Of a stretch of 64,000 nt of DNA, positions 8,916 through 17,732 are shown piece after piece (within the stretch, counting starts at the first letter, position 1; every line of letters begins with the position of its first letter). Source of the stretch: Roseomonas sp. (GTDB taxonomy: Bacteria > Pseudomonadota > Alphaproteobacteria > Acetobacterales > Acetobacteraceae); contig JADCFQ010000031.1 in assembly GCA_020249435.1 (NCBI GenBank), positions 41,307-105,306 of the forward strand, written 5' to 3'. A program made the position numbers and the translations under genes. The notes below the pieces were generated by a model. The model was not told the DNA's origin and ran no database searches. It saw nothing but the letters and a program-made list of their open reading frames with translations.

Positions 8916-9809
8916 TTACGGCCCCGGTATCTCGGCGGCCAGCACCTGCCCCGATTGGCTTTCCGTAATCAGCAGCGTCACGCCATCCGGCGTGAAGCAG
9001 CAATTGGTCGGCATGCGCCCGAAAGGCCGGCAATCCAGCGCGAAAAGCGGCACGCCATGCGCATCAACGCCCCAGACCATGCCATGGCCGGGGTTGGCGA
9101 TGAACAGCCGATCATGCACATCCACCGCCATGCCATCCGGCCCCGATGTACCAGCCGGTGTGCGGAAGAACAGATTGGCCTTGCCCACAATCGCGTCCGC
9201 GCGAAGGGCGAAGCGCCAGACCTCACAGGAACGGGTCATCGCCACATAGCAATGCGACCCCGCCTTGTTCAGCGCAATGCCATTGGGGCTGGGTCCGTTT
9301 GAGATCAGCCGATCAAGCCGCCCATCAGTGGCAAGCCGATACACCCGCCCGCGCGGGTCCTGTAGCCCGGTCTGGCCTTGGTCGGTAAAGAAAATCGCGC
9401 CTTGCGGGCCAAGCGTCACATCATTCAGGCCGAGAAACCCCTCACTGCCCACGGTTTCCAGCAAGGGCGCGATGGAACCGCGCGCGGGATCGAGCGTCAG
9501 CAAGCCATGGCGATAATCCGCGATCAGCAGCGCGTCATCGGCGCCAAGGGCCAGGCCATTCGGCCAGCCCTCATATTCCGCCAGCACGTCCCAAGTCTCA
9601 CCGGGGCCAACCAGCAGGATGCGGCCATTGGGGATATCGGTGACCAGGAAGCGCCCCGCGCGATCAAAGCAGGGGCCTTCCAGGAAACTGTCTATCGGCG
9701 CGCCGGCGCGATTGGCATCAGCCCAAGATGTCCGGCGCAGATTCCGCAAGCGATCCGGCAGGCGGGCGAAGGGACGGAGCGGAAGCTCCTTGGGCGAGGG
9801 AAACCACAT
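8916..9809 (-). CDS. SMP-30/gluconolactonase-family beta-propeller protein
   Basis: A 297-residue protein built of six-bladed propeller repeats in the SGL/SMP-30 family: EGPCFDRAGRFLVTDI near residue 45, GLNDVTLGPQGAIFFTDQGQ near 125, GPSPNGIALNKAGS near 170 and GPDGMAVDVHDRLFIANPGH near 220. The conserved Glu (EGP) and the Asn/Asp of NDV, PNGIAL and DGM are the usual metal ligands, so lactone hydrolysis with a divalent metal is likely. No signal peptide is seen. It is convergent with the UspA gene and stands alone; the lactone substrate is unknown. Confidence 0.8.
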   Translation of the reverse strand: MWFPSPKELPLRPFARLPDRLRNLRRTSWADANRAGAPIDSFLEGPCFDRAGRFLVTDIPNGRILLVGPGETWDVLAEYEGWPNGLALGADDALLIADYRHGLLTLDPARGSIAPLLETVGSEGFLGLNDVTLGPQGAIFFTDQGQTGLQDPRGRVYRLATDGRLDRLISNGPSPNGIALNKAGSHCYVAMTRSCEVWRFALRADAIVGKANLFFRTPAGTSGPDGMAVDVHDRLFIANPGHGMVWGVDAHGVPLFALDCRPFGRMPTNCCFTPDGVTLLITESQSGQVLAAEIPGP

Positions 9810-9842
9810 CGGCTGATCCTAAACGCCTACCCCGAGCCCGGA

Positions 9843-10469
9843 TCAAATCCTGGTCTGCCCCGCATCCTGGTGCGGGTTCTGGTGGATATGCTTCAGCCGC
9901 CAGCCCAGGCTGATCATGATCGCACCCATAATGATCGCCTCCAGCGCCACCATCCAGATCACCGCGAGCAAGCCCGGCCCTGGGCGCAGCAGCATCCAGG
10001 CGCCGATCAGGATATTCACCGCCCCCAGCAGGCCGAGCAGCACCGAGGATAGCCGGAAGGCCAGCATCAGCCGCGCCCCGCCCGAAAGCAGGAACCAGGC
10101 AGCGGTCACAATCAGCAGGCCAATGGCGGATACCCCCGGCGCAAACAGGATCACCGCCGCGGTCAGCAGGGAAATGATGCCGTCAATCCAAAGCCAGGTT
10201 CGGCTACGCTCCCCGGTCGGGTGGCCTACTTTCACGGCCTGATAGATGGAACCAATGCCATCAAAGGCCATCCAGGCGCCAAGGAAGCCCAGGATGAAGG
10301 CAAGCCCGAGCCCCGGAAACAGAAAGACCAGGATACCGAAAATGATCGCGGCCACGCCGCGCAGCATGAAAACCCACCAACTGCCCGCCGCCTGACGCAC
10401 AAGCTGGGCGCCAAGCCGGCCTGACAGCAGCATGGATTCGGGCCCAGGGGGTGTTGCTTGTCCTGACAT
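9843..10469 (-). CDS. HdeD-like DUF308 membrane protein
   Basis: A 208-residue protein with about six membrane helices in the DUF308/HdeD pattern: MLRGVAAIIFGILVFLFPG near residue 36, then paired helices including GIISLLTAAVILFAPGV and a last one near 170. HdeD is linked to acid resistance in E. coli, but the family is broad. The start MSGQATPPGPES at 10469 is used, because the frame only continues upstream as the shadow of the divergent molybdenum hydroxylase gene. The 165-base divergent spacer holds both promoters. Confidence 0.75.
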   Translation of the reverse strand: MSGQATPPGPESMLLSGRLGAQLVRQAAGSWWVFMLRGVAAIIFGILVFLFPGLGLAFILGFLGAWMAFDGIGSIYQAVKVGHPTGERSRTWLWIDGIISLLTAAVILFAPGVSAIGLLIVTAAWFLLSGGARLMLAFRLSSVLLGLLGAVNILIGAWMLLRPGPGLLAVIWMVALEAIIMGAIMISLGWRLKHIHQNPHQDAGQTRI

Positions 10470-10634
10470 GAAACTTAGTCCCTTCCTTCCTTGTTTACCC
10501 AAACTGACAGGGAGAGGCGCCCGAGGCAAATGGCCGACCCCATGACAATTCGCCGCGCGCCATGCTTTCCCCCTTTCCATCCCGCCCCAACCTGTTGAAT
10601 GATAGGCGGAACGGAAAACAAGGAGCGCCCCGCC

Positions 10635-12968
10635 ATGGCAAAATTCGGCCTCAGCCAATCCATTCGTCGTGTGGAAGACCCCAGGCTTTTGAAAGGCGAT
10701 GGGCAATATACCGCCGATATCAGCCTGCCCGGTGAGGCGCATGGCGTGGTGCTGCGGAGCCCCCATGCCCATGCCGCCATCAAGGGTATTTCCACCTCTG
10801 CCGCCAAGGCCATGCCGGGCGTTTTGGGCGTTTATACCGCGGCCGATCTGGCGGCTGAGGGGCTTGGCCCGCTGCCTTGCCTTATCCCGCTCAAGAACAG
10901 TGATGGTTCTTCCATCTCCTCCACGCCGCGCCCGACGCTTGCGGAAGGCACGGTGCGCCATGTGGGCGACCCGGTCGCCTTCGTGGTCGCCGAAAGCGCC
11001 AAGGCCGCGCGGGACGCCGCCGAGGCGATTGAGGTGGATTATGAAATCCTGCCCTCGGCCACCGATCTCGCGACCGCGACCAAGCCGGGGCAGCCGCAGG
11101 TTTGGCCAAGCGCGCCGAACAATACCTGCTTTGATTGGCATGTCGGCGATAAGGACAAGACCGATGCGCTTTTCGCCAAGGCTGCGCATGTCACACGGCT
11201 GACCGTCGTGAATAACCGCGTGGTGGTCGCCAGCATGGAAGCCCGCGCGGCGGTCGCGGATTATGATGCCGGCAGCAATAAATGGACTTTGCACACCAAT
11301 ACCCAGGGCTCCTGGTTGGTGCGGAAGCTTCTGGCCGGCAGCGTCTTCAACCTGCCGGAAGATCACTTCCGCGTCGTCACCCCCGATGTTGGCGGTGGCT
11401 TTGGCATGAAGCTGTTTTTGTATGCCGAACATGTGCTGACCTGCTTCGCCGCGCGCAAGTTGAAGCGCCCGGTGAAATGGACATCCGAGCGTACGGAAGC
11501 CTTCCAGTCAGACACACATGGGCGGGATAATATCACCGCCGGTGAATTGGCCCTCGATAAGGATGGCAAGTTCCTTGCGCTGCGCACCAAGAATTGGGCG
11601 AATATGGGTGCCTATCTGAACACTTTCGCGCCCTTCATCCCGACCGGCGCGGGCACCAAGGTGTTGGCGAGTGTTTATGATTTCGGCGCCATCTACGCCA
11701 ATGTTGTTGGCGTTATCACCAATACCGTGCCCGTTGATGCCTATCGCGGTGCTGGCCGGCCAGAGAGCAATTACCTGGTAGAGCGCCTGATTGACACCGC
11801 CGCGCAGGAAATGGGCATGGATCGTGTGGCGATCCGCAAGCGCAACATGGTGCCGTCATCTGCCATGCCCTACGTCTCGGCCATGGGGCAGCGCTATGAT
11901 TCCGGTGAGTTCGCGAAGCTCATGGATACCGCGCTTGAACGGCTGAATTGGTCCGGCTTTGCGGCGCGGCGGGCGGAAAGCCAGCGGCGCGGCAAAAGGC
12001 GCGGCATTGGCTTTGCTTATTACCTGGAAGCAACCGGCGGCGATGCCACGGAAAACGCCGCGGTGCGTTTTGCCGATGATGGATATGTTGATGTCTATGT
12101 CGGCACGCAAAGCACCGGCCAGGGCCATGAAACCGCCTATGCCATGCTGACCAGCCATGAGCTTGGCATTCCGATTGAGAAAATCCGCGTGAAGCAGGGC
12201 GATTCCGAAAGCCTGCCCTCGGGCGGTGGCACGGGCGGCGCGCGCAGCCTTTATTCCGAAGGGCAGGCCATTCTGGTGACGGCGGCCTCGGTGGTGGAAA
12301 AAGGCAAGAAGGCAGCGTCCGAGCATTTGGAAGCGGCGGTGGCGGATATTGAATTCACCACGGCCAATGGCCGCTTTGGTGTGGTTGGTACCGATAAGGG
12401 CATCGGCATTCTGGAATTGGCGGCAGCGCAGAAGGCGCGCGCAGCCAAGGGCCAGGAAGTGACGCTATTGGATGCGCTGGAAGTGGCGCAGATCAAATCC
12501 CACACCTTCCCCAATGGCTGCCACGCCGCTGAGGTGGAGGTGGACCCCGATACCGGCATCATCAAGGTTGCGAATTACATCGTGATTGATGATGTGGGCC
12601 ATGCGCTTAACCCGCTGATTGTGCGCGGCCAGGTGCATGGTGGTGTGGCGCAGGGCATTGGTCAGGCCATGCTGGAACGCACGGCCTTTGATGCGGAAAG
12701 TGGCCAATTGCTCTCGGCTTCTTTCATGGATTACGCGCTGCCGCGCGCCGATGATCTGCCGAATATTGACGTGGATTTCATCGAAGTCCCGTGTGAGACC
12801 AATCCGCTTGGCGTGAAGGGCGCCGGTGAAGCGGGTGCGGTTGGCAGCCCGCCGGCGCTGATCAATGCGGTGGTGGATGCGCTGGCCGGCGATGGCGTGA
12901 AGCATATTGATATGCCGGCCACGCCTGAGAGCGTGTGGAAGGCCTTGGCAACTTCCAAGGCGGCCTGA
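10635..12968 (+). CDS. Xanthine dehydrogenase-family molybdopterin-binding subunit (CoxL form II-like)
   Basis: This 777-residue protein is the large, molybdenum-cofactor-binding subunit of an aerobic CO-dehydrogenase-like hydroxylase. Family marks: RRVEDPRLLKGDGQYTAD at the N terminus, GGGFGMK near residue 256, AYRGAGRPE near 368 (the form-II loop; form-I CO dehydrogenases carry AYxCSFR), and GVKGAGEAGAVGSPPA near 728 with the catalytic Glu. By analogy it hydroxylates an organic or aldehyde substrate rather than CO. The small Fe-S and medium FAD subunits are not beside it, so partners must be elsewhere or the enzyme works differently. moaB faces it. Start ATG 10635 is preceded by AAGGAGCG. 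Confidence 0.88.
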   Translation: MAKFGLSQSIRRVEDPRLLKGDGQYTADISLPGEAHGVVLRSPHAHAAIKGISTSAAKAMPGVLGVYTAADLAAEGLGPLPCLIPLKNSDGSSISSTPRPTLAEGTVRHVGDPVAFVVAESAKAARDAAEAIEVDYEILPSATDLATATKPGQPQVWPSAPNNTCFDWHVGDKDKTDALFAKAAHVTRLTVVNNRVVVASMEARAAVADYDAGSNKWTLHTNTQGSWLVRKLLAGSVFNLPEDHFRVVTPDVGGGFGMKLFLYAEHVLTCFAARKLKRPVKWTSERTEAFQSDTHGRDNITAGELALDKDGKFLALRTKNWANMGAYLNTFAPFIPTGAGTKVLASVYDFGAIYANVVGVITNTVPVDAYRGAGRPESNYLVERLIDTAAQEMGMDRVAIRKRNMVPSSAMPYVSAMGQRYDSGEFAKLMDTALERLNWSGFAARRAESQRRGKRRGIGFAYYLEATGGDATENAAVRFADDGYVDVYVGTQSTGQGHETAYAMLTSHELGIPIEKIRVKQGDSESLPSGGGTGGARSLYSEGQAILVTAASVVEKGKKAASEHLEAAVADIEFTTANGRFGVVGTDKGIGILELAAAQKARAAKGQEVTLLDALEVAQIKSHTFPNGCHAAEVEVDPDTGIIKVANYIVIDDVGHALNPLIVRGQVHGGVAQGIGQAMLERTAFDAESGQLLSASFMDYALPRADDLPNIDVDFIEVPCETNPLGVKGAGEAGAVGSPPALINAVVDALAGDGVKHIDMPATPESVWKALATSKAA

Positions 12969-12975
12969 GGCATAA

Positions 12976-13005
12976 CGCGCGAGGGGTTTTCGCCTTCTTC
13001 GCGCG
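12976..13005. terminator. Possible terminator hairpin between convergent genes
   Basis: CGCGCGA (12976-12982) pairs with TCGCGCG (12999-13005) around a 16-base loop, in the 41-base gap between the convergent CoxL-like gene and moaB. There is no T-run after either arm, so it is a weak candidate. Confidence 0.25.
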
Positions 13006-13009
13006 CCCT

Positions 13010-13549
13010 TCACACGGGCTTCAAATGTTCCAATAGGCGCGGCATCAGCTCAACTAAATTGCAGGGGCGGTGCCGCGAATCCAATTGGAAGCGCAGAATG
13101 TCATCCCAGCCATCCTTGCAGGCGCCGGTTGAACCAGGCAGCGCGAAAAGATAGGTGCCGCCGGCAACACCGCCCATGGCGCGCGATTGGATGGTGGATG
13201 TGCCGATCTTCTGAAAGCTGATCCAGCGGAACAATTCGCCGAAGCCTTCGATTTCCTTCTCAAGCACGCGCTTGAAGGCTTCCGGTGTCACATCCCGCCC
13301 GGTAATGCCGGTGCCGCCGGTGGTGATCACGCAATCCACGGTCGGGTCCGCAATCCAGCGCCGCAGAACGGCTTCAATCGCGTCCGGATCATCCTTCACA
13401 ATCTCCCGCGCTACGCAATGATGCCGGGCGGCTTCGATCCTGTCTTGCAGGGTTTGGCCGGAACGGTCGGTCGCCATGTCGCGCGTATCGCTCACGGTCA
13501 GCACGGCGATATTCACGGGCAGGAATTTCAGGCTTTCATCAATCGGCAT
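13010..13549 (-). CDS. moaB: Molybdenum cofactor biosynthesis protein B
   Basis: A 179-residue MogA/MoaB-fold protein that acts in molybdopterin adenylylation. VSDTRDMATDRSGQTLQ lies near residue 20, the MPT-binding loop TTGGTGITGRDVTPEA near residue 75, and ALPGSTGACKDGWDDIL near 135. The length and the lack of the GATTP-type MoeA features fit MoaB. It is convergent with the CoxL-type gene, an enzyme that needs this cofactor, so the location is sensible although the two are not in one operon. Confidence 0.9.
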   Translation of the reverse strand: MPIDESLKFLPVNIAVLTVSDTRDMATDRSGQTLQDRIEAARHHCVAREIVKDDPDAIEAVLRRWIADPTVDCVITTGGTGITGRDVTPEAFKRVLEKEIEGFGELFRWISFQKIGTSTIQSRAMGGVAGGTYLFALPGSTGACKDGWDDILRFQLDSRHRPCNLVELMPRLLEHLKPV

Positions 13550-13839
13550 GGCGGCGTCTTTCCTGTGCTGGCATTCTTATCCGTGACGGGCATCAGATCG
13601 GACCAAGGCGCGGGCAGGGCAAAGGCGCTTCCTGCCCGTCGTCTTGATAGATTTAGCTTCCTGCCGAGCGCGCTTCAAGCCGCGGTAGCAGCAGATGGGG
13701 GACACTCCGCACAGGTCTTGCACGTCGCAGCCGAGTAGTTTTGCTTCGTCATCCCAGAAGTGATCCGCTATCTTGCAGGCTGAATGACAGGATTTGGCCC
13801 CGGCCGGGTATGATCCTGCAACGCCAAAGGACCAGGCCA
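13550..13839. other. Intergenic region, no gene recognised
   Basis: A 290-base spacer between divergent moaB and pepT. It holds the hairpin CGGGCAGG (13611-13618) / CCTGCCCG (13631-13638) with a 12-base loop, without a T-run. Short frames on both strands show no family-like sequence. Nothing else is evident. Confidence 0.35.
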
Positions 13840-15090
13840 ATGAGCGAATTCGCCGCCGAGCTGGAAGAACGTCTGATCCGCTACGTCGCCATTGACACGC
13901 AAAGCGATGAGAGATCCACGACTTCCCCGAGCACCCAATGCCAATTCGATCTGCTGAATCTATTGATCGAAGAACTTAAGGCGATCGGCGCAAGCGATGT
14001 GCGGATGGCCGATTACGGCGTGGTCCTTGGCACCATTCCTGCCACTGCGCCAGGAGATTTGCCCGTCATGGCCTGGCTTGCGCATGTGGATACCGCGCCG
14101 GCCTATGCCGCGCAGGGCGTGAAGCCCGTGGTGCATCGCCGATATGATGGCGGGAAGATCAGCTTTGCCGATGCGCCCGAACTTGTCCTTTCGCCCGAAC
14201 AATCGCCCTATCTCGCAGAACGCATTGGCGATGACATCATCACGGCGCGCGGCACCACGCTTCTGGGCGCGGATGACAAGGCGGGCATTGCCATCATCAT
14301 GACTGCGGCGCGCCACCTGCTGGCAAACCCATCCATCCCCCATGGGCCAATCCGCATTGCCTTCACGCCTGATGAGGAAATCGGCCGCGGCGTGGACGCA
14401 AGACTGCCCGCCGATCTTGGTGCGGCTTTCGCCTATACCCTCGATGGGGCAGAGCGCGGTGAGATTGTCTATGAGACATTTTCCGCCGATGCAGCCCTTG
14501 TCAAAATCACTGGTGTTTCGATCCATCCCGGCCAAGCCAAGGACAAGCTGGTGAATGCGCTGCATCTTGCTGCCAAGATCATCAATACGCTGCCGCATGT
14601 CACGCTGACGCCGGAAACCACCGAAGGCCGGCAAGGCTTCATCCATCTTTATGAAATGAAGGGCACCGCAGCCACGGCAGAGCTGAAATTCATCCTGCGG
14701 GATTTTGAGCGTGACGGCCTGGCTGCGCAGGGTGCCTTGATGCGTGAGGTATGCGAAGCCATCCAGAAAACCGAACCGCGTGCGCGGATTGACTGCATAA
14801 TCACGGAACAATACCGCAATATGCGCTATTGGCTTGAGGAAGACATGACGCCGGTTGAACTCGCGCGTGAAGCTTGTCGCATTGCTGGTGTGGAACATTT
14901 CTCGGTGCCCATCCGTGGCGGTACCGATGGGTCGCGGTTGACGGAAAAGGGCGTGCCGACGCCGAATATTTTCACCGGCATGGCGAAGATCCATGGGCCT
15001 TTGGAATGGGTCAGCGTTCAGGACATGGTGATGGCAACCAAGGTCTGTGTCGCGCTCGCTGGTTTAACGGCGAGGAAAGGCAAGAAGTGA
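13840..15090 (+). CDS. pepT: Peptidase T (tripeptide aminopeptidase)
   Basis: This 416-residue M20B zinc peptidase removes the N-terminal residue of tripeptides in the cytoplasm. Motifs: YVAIDTQSDE near residue 14, the first zinc His and catalytic Asp in AHVDTAPA near 84, LLGADDKAGIA near 146 (bridging Asp), FTPDEEIGRG near 179 (general-base and ligand Glu), GVSIHPGQAKDK near 227 and GGTDGSRLTEKG near 362, with the last His in IHGPLEW near 385. Length is as usual for PepT (about 410). The ATG at 13840 is used; upstream in-frame codons have no family similarity. Confidence 0.93.
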   Translation: MSEFAAELEERLIRYVAIDTQSDERSTTSPSTQCQFDLLNLLIEELKAIGASDVRMADYGVVLGTIPATAPGDLPVMAWLAHVDTAPAYAAQGVKPVVHRRYDGGKISFADAPELVLSPEQSPYLAERIGDDIITARGTTLLGADDKAGIAIIMTAARHLLANPSIPHGPIRIAFTPDEEIGRGVDARLPADLGAAFAYTLDGAERGEIVYETFSADAALVKITGVSIHPGQAKDKLVNALHLAAKIINTLPHVTLTPETTEGRQGFIHLYEMKGTAATAELKFILRDFERDGLAAQGALMREVCEAIQKTEPRARIDCIITEQYRNMRYWLEEDMTPVELAREACRIAGVEHFSVPIRGGTDGSRLTEKGVPTPNIFTGMAKIHGPLEWVSVQDMVMATKVCVALAGLTARKGKK

Positions 15091-15223
15091 CACCGCAGCA
15101 GCTACAGCAGCTTCCACCATCTTCCCGATTTCTGCGCGGCCTGATGGCCCTGCCGACAACGCCCGCTTGCAGGGCGCGGTAAGTCGCGTGACACTCACCT
15201 CAATTGCATCCAGGGAAACGCCC

Positions 15224-16780
15224 ATGAATTGGCAACCGGAACTTGAGGAGCTGAAGCGCCGCCAAGCCATGGCGGAAGCCATGGGCGGGCCGGATAAGGT
15301 GAAGCGCCAGCATGATGGCGGGCGGCTGACGGTGCGCGAACGCGTCCTCAAGCTGGTGGATAAGGACAGCTTCCACGAAGTCGGCGCCATTGCCGGCCGC
15401 GGCGAGTATGATGCCAAGGGCGATCTGGTGACGCTGACACCTTCCAATTGCGTCATGGGTCGCGCGGAGATTGAAGGCCGCCCCGTGGTGGTGGTGGGCG
15501 ATGATTTCACCGTGCGCGGCGGCAGCGCCGATGCGACCATTCGCGAAAAACCCATTATGGCGGAACGCATGGCCGCAGAATTGCGCCTGCCGATCATTCG
15601 CCTGATTGAAGGCTCGGGCGGTGGCGGTTCGGTGAAAACCATTGAAACCACGGGCCGCGCCAATCTGCCGGGCGGCGTGGGTGGCACGCAGCTTTACCAC
15701 CTCACCACACAGAATCTTGGCCTGGTGCCGGTGGTGACCCTCGGCCTTGGGTCGGTTGCCGGGCTTGGCGCGGCGCGGCTTGCGGCGGCGCATTATTCGG
15801 TGATGACGAAATCCTCGGCGATGTTCGTCGCGGGCCCCCCGGTGGTGGCACGGCTTGGGGAGAAGCTGGACAAGCGCGACCTTGGCGGTTGGGAGATTCA
15901 ATGCAAGGCCGGCGCGGTGGATGATGCGGTGGACACAGAAGAGGAAGCCTTCGCCGCCGCGCGGCGCTTCCTGTCCTATCTGCCGCAATCGGTGTTTGAA
16001 GTCTCGCCCCGCTTGCGGTCACGCGACAATCCGGAACGGCGCGACGCCAAGCTGATCAGCGTTATCCCGCGTGACCCGCGGCAGGCCTATAAGATGCGCC
16101 CGATTGTTGAGACACTGTTCGACAAGGGCAGTTTTTTCGAAATGGGCCGCTGGTTTGGTCGGCCGATCATCACTGGCCTCGCGCGCTTGGATGGCTTGCC
16201 GGTCGCGGTGATGGCGTCCGATCCGGTTTTCTCTGGCGGATCATGGACTGCCGATGCCTGTGCCAAGATCATCCGCTTTGTGGATATGGCGGAAACCTTC
16301 CACCTGCCGGTGGTTTATCTGATGGATTGCCCTGGTTTTGCCGTGGGGCTTGATGCCGAGAAAACCGCCACCATCCGCTGGGGTGTGCGCGCCATGGCCG
16401 CTGTCAATCAATGCCGCGCGCCCTGGTGCACGGTGATTTTGCGCAACGCCTTCGGTGTCGCCGGTGTCGTGCATCAACCCTCCGGGCGTTATTCCATCCG
16501 CTATGCCTGGCCATCCGGGCGCTGGGGATCGCTGCCCTTGGAAGGCGGGATCGAAGCCGCCTATGCGGCGGAGGTGAATGCGGCGACGGATCGCGAAGCC
16601 AAGATCGCCGAAATTGACGAACGCTTGCAGAAGCTGCGTTCCCCCTTCCGCACTGCCGAGGCTTTCTGGGTCGAGGAAATCATAGACCCGCGCGAAACGC
16701 GCCCGCTGCTCTGTGATTTCGCGCGGCTCGCCGAACCCCTGCGCGGCACGGGCCTCGCGGCGCTTACCATGCGGCCCTGA
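15224..16780 (+). CDS. Acyl-CoA carboxylase carboxyltransferase (beta) subunit
   Basis: A 518-residue carboxyltransferase of the propionyl-/methylcrotonyl-CoA carboxylase beta class, with two crotonase-like halves. The N half has RLTVRERVLKLVDKDSFHEV near residue 34 and the acyl-CoA site RLIEGSGGGGSV near 125; the C half has VIPRDPRQAYKMRPIVETLF near 283 and LMDCPGFAVGLDAEKTATIR near 367. It moves the carboxyl from biotin to acyl-CoA. No biotin carboxylase or biotin carrier gene is adjacent, so its alpha subunit must lie elsewhere. The ATG at 15224 (MNWQPELEEL) is preferred to an upstream in-frame start. Confidence 0.85.
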   Translation: MNWQPELEELKRRQAMAEAMGGPDKVKRQHDGGRLTVRERVLKLVDKDSFHEVGAIAGRGEYDAKGDLVTLTPSNCVMGRAEIEGRPVVVVGDDFTVRGGSADATIREKPIMAERMAAELRLPIIRLIEGSGGGGSVKTIETTGRANLPGGVGGTQLYHLTTQNLGLVPVVTLGLGSVAGLGAARLAAAHYSVMTKSSAMFVAGPPVVARLGEKLDKRDLGGWEIQCKAGAVDDAVDTEEEAFAAARRFLSYLPQSVFEVSPRLRSRDNPERRDAKLISVIPRDPRQAYKMRPIVETLFDKGSFFEMGRWFGRPIITGLARLDGLPVAVMASDPVFSGGSWTADACAKIIRFVDMAETFHLPVVYLMDCPGFAVGLDAEKTATIRWGVRAMAAVNQCRAPWCTVILRNAFGVAGVVHQPSGRYSIRYAWPSGRWGSLPLEGGIEAAYAAEVNAATDREAKIAEIDERLQKLRSPFRTAEAFWVEEIIDPRETRPLLCDFARLAEPLRGTGLAALTMRP

Positions 16781-17560
16781 TCAGGCTTCGATGACCAGAT
16801 CCTTATAGGCATGCCAGGTGGCATGCCCAATCAGCGGCACCACAAGCGCGAGGCCGAGGAAGAACGGCACCATCGCGAAGGCGGTGAAGACCACGATCAG
16901 CCCCGCCCAGAAGATCATCGCGCCCGGATTCGTCACGACCGCGCGCATGGAAAGCGCAATCGCTTCCATGGCGGAGACATCGCGATCCACCAACATGGGA
17001 ATGGATATCGCCGAGATCGCAAAAGCTGTCGCTGCCAGAATCGCGCCCGCGCCGGTGCCGACAATCAAAAACGGCAGCAGCATGTCTGAACGCAACATGG
17101 CGAAGGGCAGATCCTCCAGGCTTGGCGTGAAATTAATGCCGAACATCAGCATGAAAATCAGCGCCGCCACGCGCACCCAGAACAAATGCAGGATCACAAG
17201 AACAACGCCAAGAAAGGCAAGCTGCTGGCCATTGCGCGTAAAGCCGGCAAGGCAGGCGCTGAAGGTCACAGGCTTGCCTTCAGCGCGAAGCTTGCTTGCC
17301 TCATAAAGCCCAGTCGCCAGCAAGGGTGCCACCATGAAAAATCCCGCCGAGGCCGGCAGGATCACCCAGGCGGAACGCACACCAAGCAGGATCATGATCA
17401 GCAACCAGCCCGCAGCAGCCAAGGCGCCGCCGTAGAAGAACCCGATCCGGGGATTGGCCATTAGATCGCGCCAGCCGGCATTCAGCCAGACCCAGGGGCG
17501 ATCAGGGGCGATCTTCCTGATGGTCAGCCGGCGCGGCGCAAGTGCTGCATCGCTTGGCAT
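16781..17560 (-). CDS. DUF2189 integral membrane protein
   Basis: A 259-residue polytopic membrane protein of the DUF2189 family, with about six helices: GFFYGGALAAAGWLLIMILL near residue 41, a second around 60-80, others to 250. The N-terminal 35 residues (RRLTIRKIAPDRPWVWLNAG) are soluble. GGAGGAAG lies 6 bases before the ATG at 17560; a GTG 15 bases upstream is in frame but lacks a ribosome site. It is divergent from ccoN. Function is unknown; the neighbourhood does not prove a role in the oxidase. Confidence 0.8.
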   Translation of the reverse strand: MPSDAALAPRRLTIRKIAPDRPWVWLNAGWRDLMANPRIGFFYGGALAAAGWLLIMILLGVRSAWVILPASAGFFMVAPLLATGLYEASKLRAEGKPVTFSACLAGFTRNGQQLAFLGVVLVILHLFWVRVAALIFMLMFGINFTPSLEDLPFAMLRSDMLLPFLIVGTGAGAILAATAFAISAISIPMLVDRDVSAMEAIALSMRAVVTNPGAMIFWAGLIVVFTAFAMVPFFLGLALVVPLIGHATWHAYKDLVIEA

Positions 17561-17640
17561 GAAAACTTCCTCCACTTGCCCTGCAGGCGCGATTCCCGGG
17601 CGATTGGTTGCGAAGACTAGCGCAGCGCCATCTCACCCAA

Positions 17641-17654
17641 TTGATCCGGATCAA
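17641..17654. promoter_or_regulatory. FNR/FixK/Anr-type box upstream of ccoN
   Basis: TTGATCCGGATCAA is a perfect 14-base palindrome that matches the TTGAT-N4-ATCAA consensus of FNR/FixK/Anr regulators. It lies 79 bases before the ccoN ATG; the likely -10 region falls around 17680, which would place the box near position -41 as in class II activation. Low-oxygen induction of the whole cco operon is the natural reading. Confidence 0.85.
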
Positions 17655-17732
17655 GGACGAAGGGCGCGCTTGGGCGTTTTGTACCCTCCGACGCGGCCCG
17701 TTTCGAGTCCCGCGTCTTGAGGGAGACTAGAT

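Noticed and set aside
10470..11432. In-frame upstream extension of the HdeD-like gene (529 residues in total)
   Set aside because: The extension is antisense to the CoxL-type gene; the true start with a normal HdeD N terminus is at 10469.
13577..13840. 87-codon cysteine-rich frame on the minus strand between moaB and pepT
   Set aside because: No ribosome site, no known family, and codon use is unlike the neighbours.
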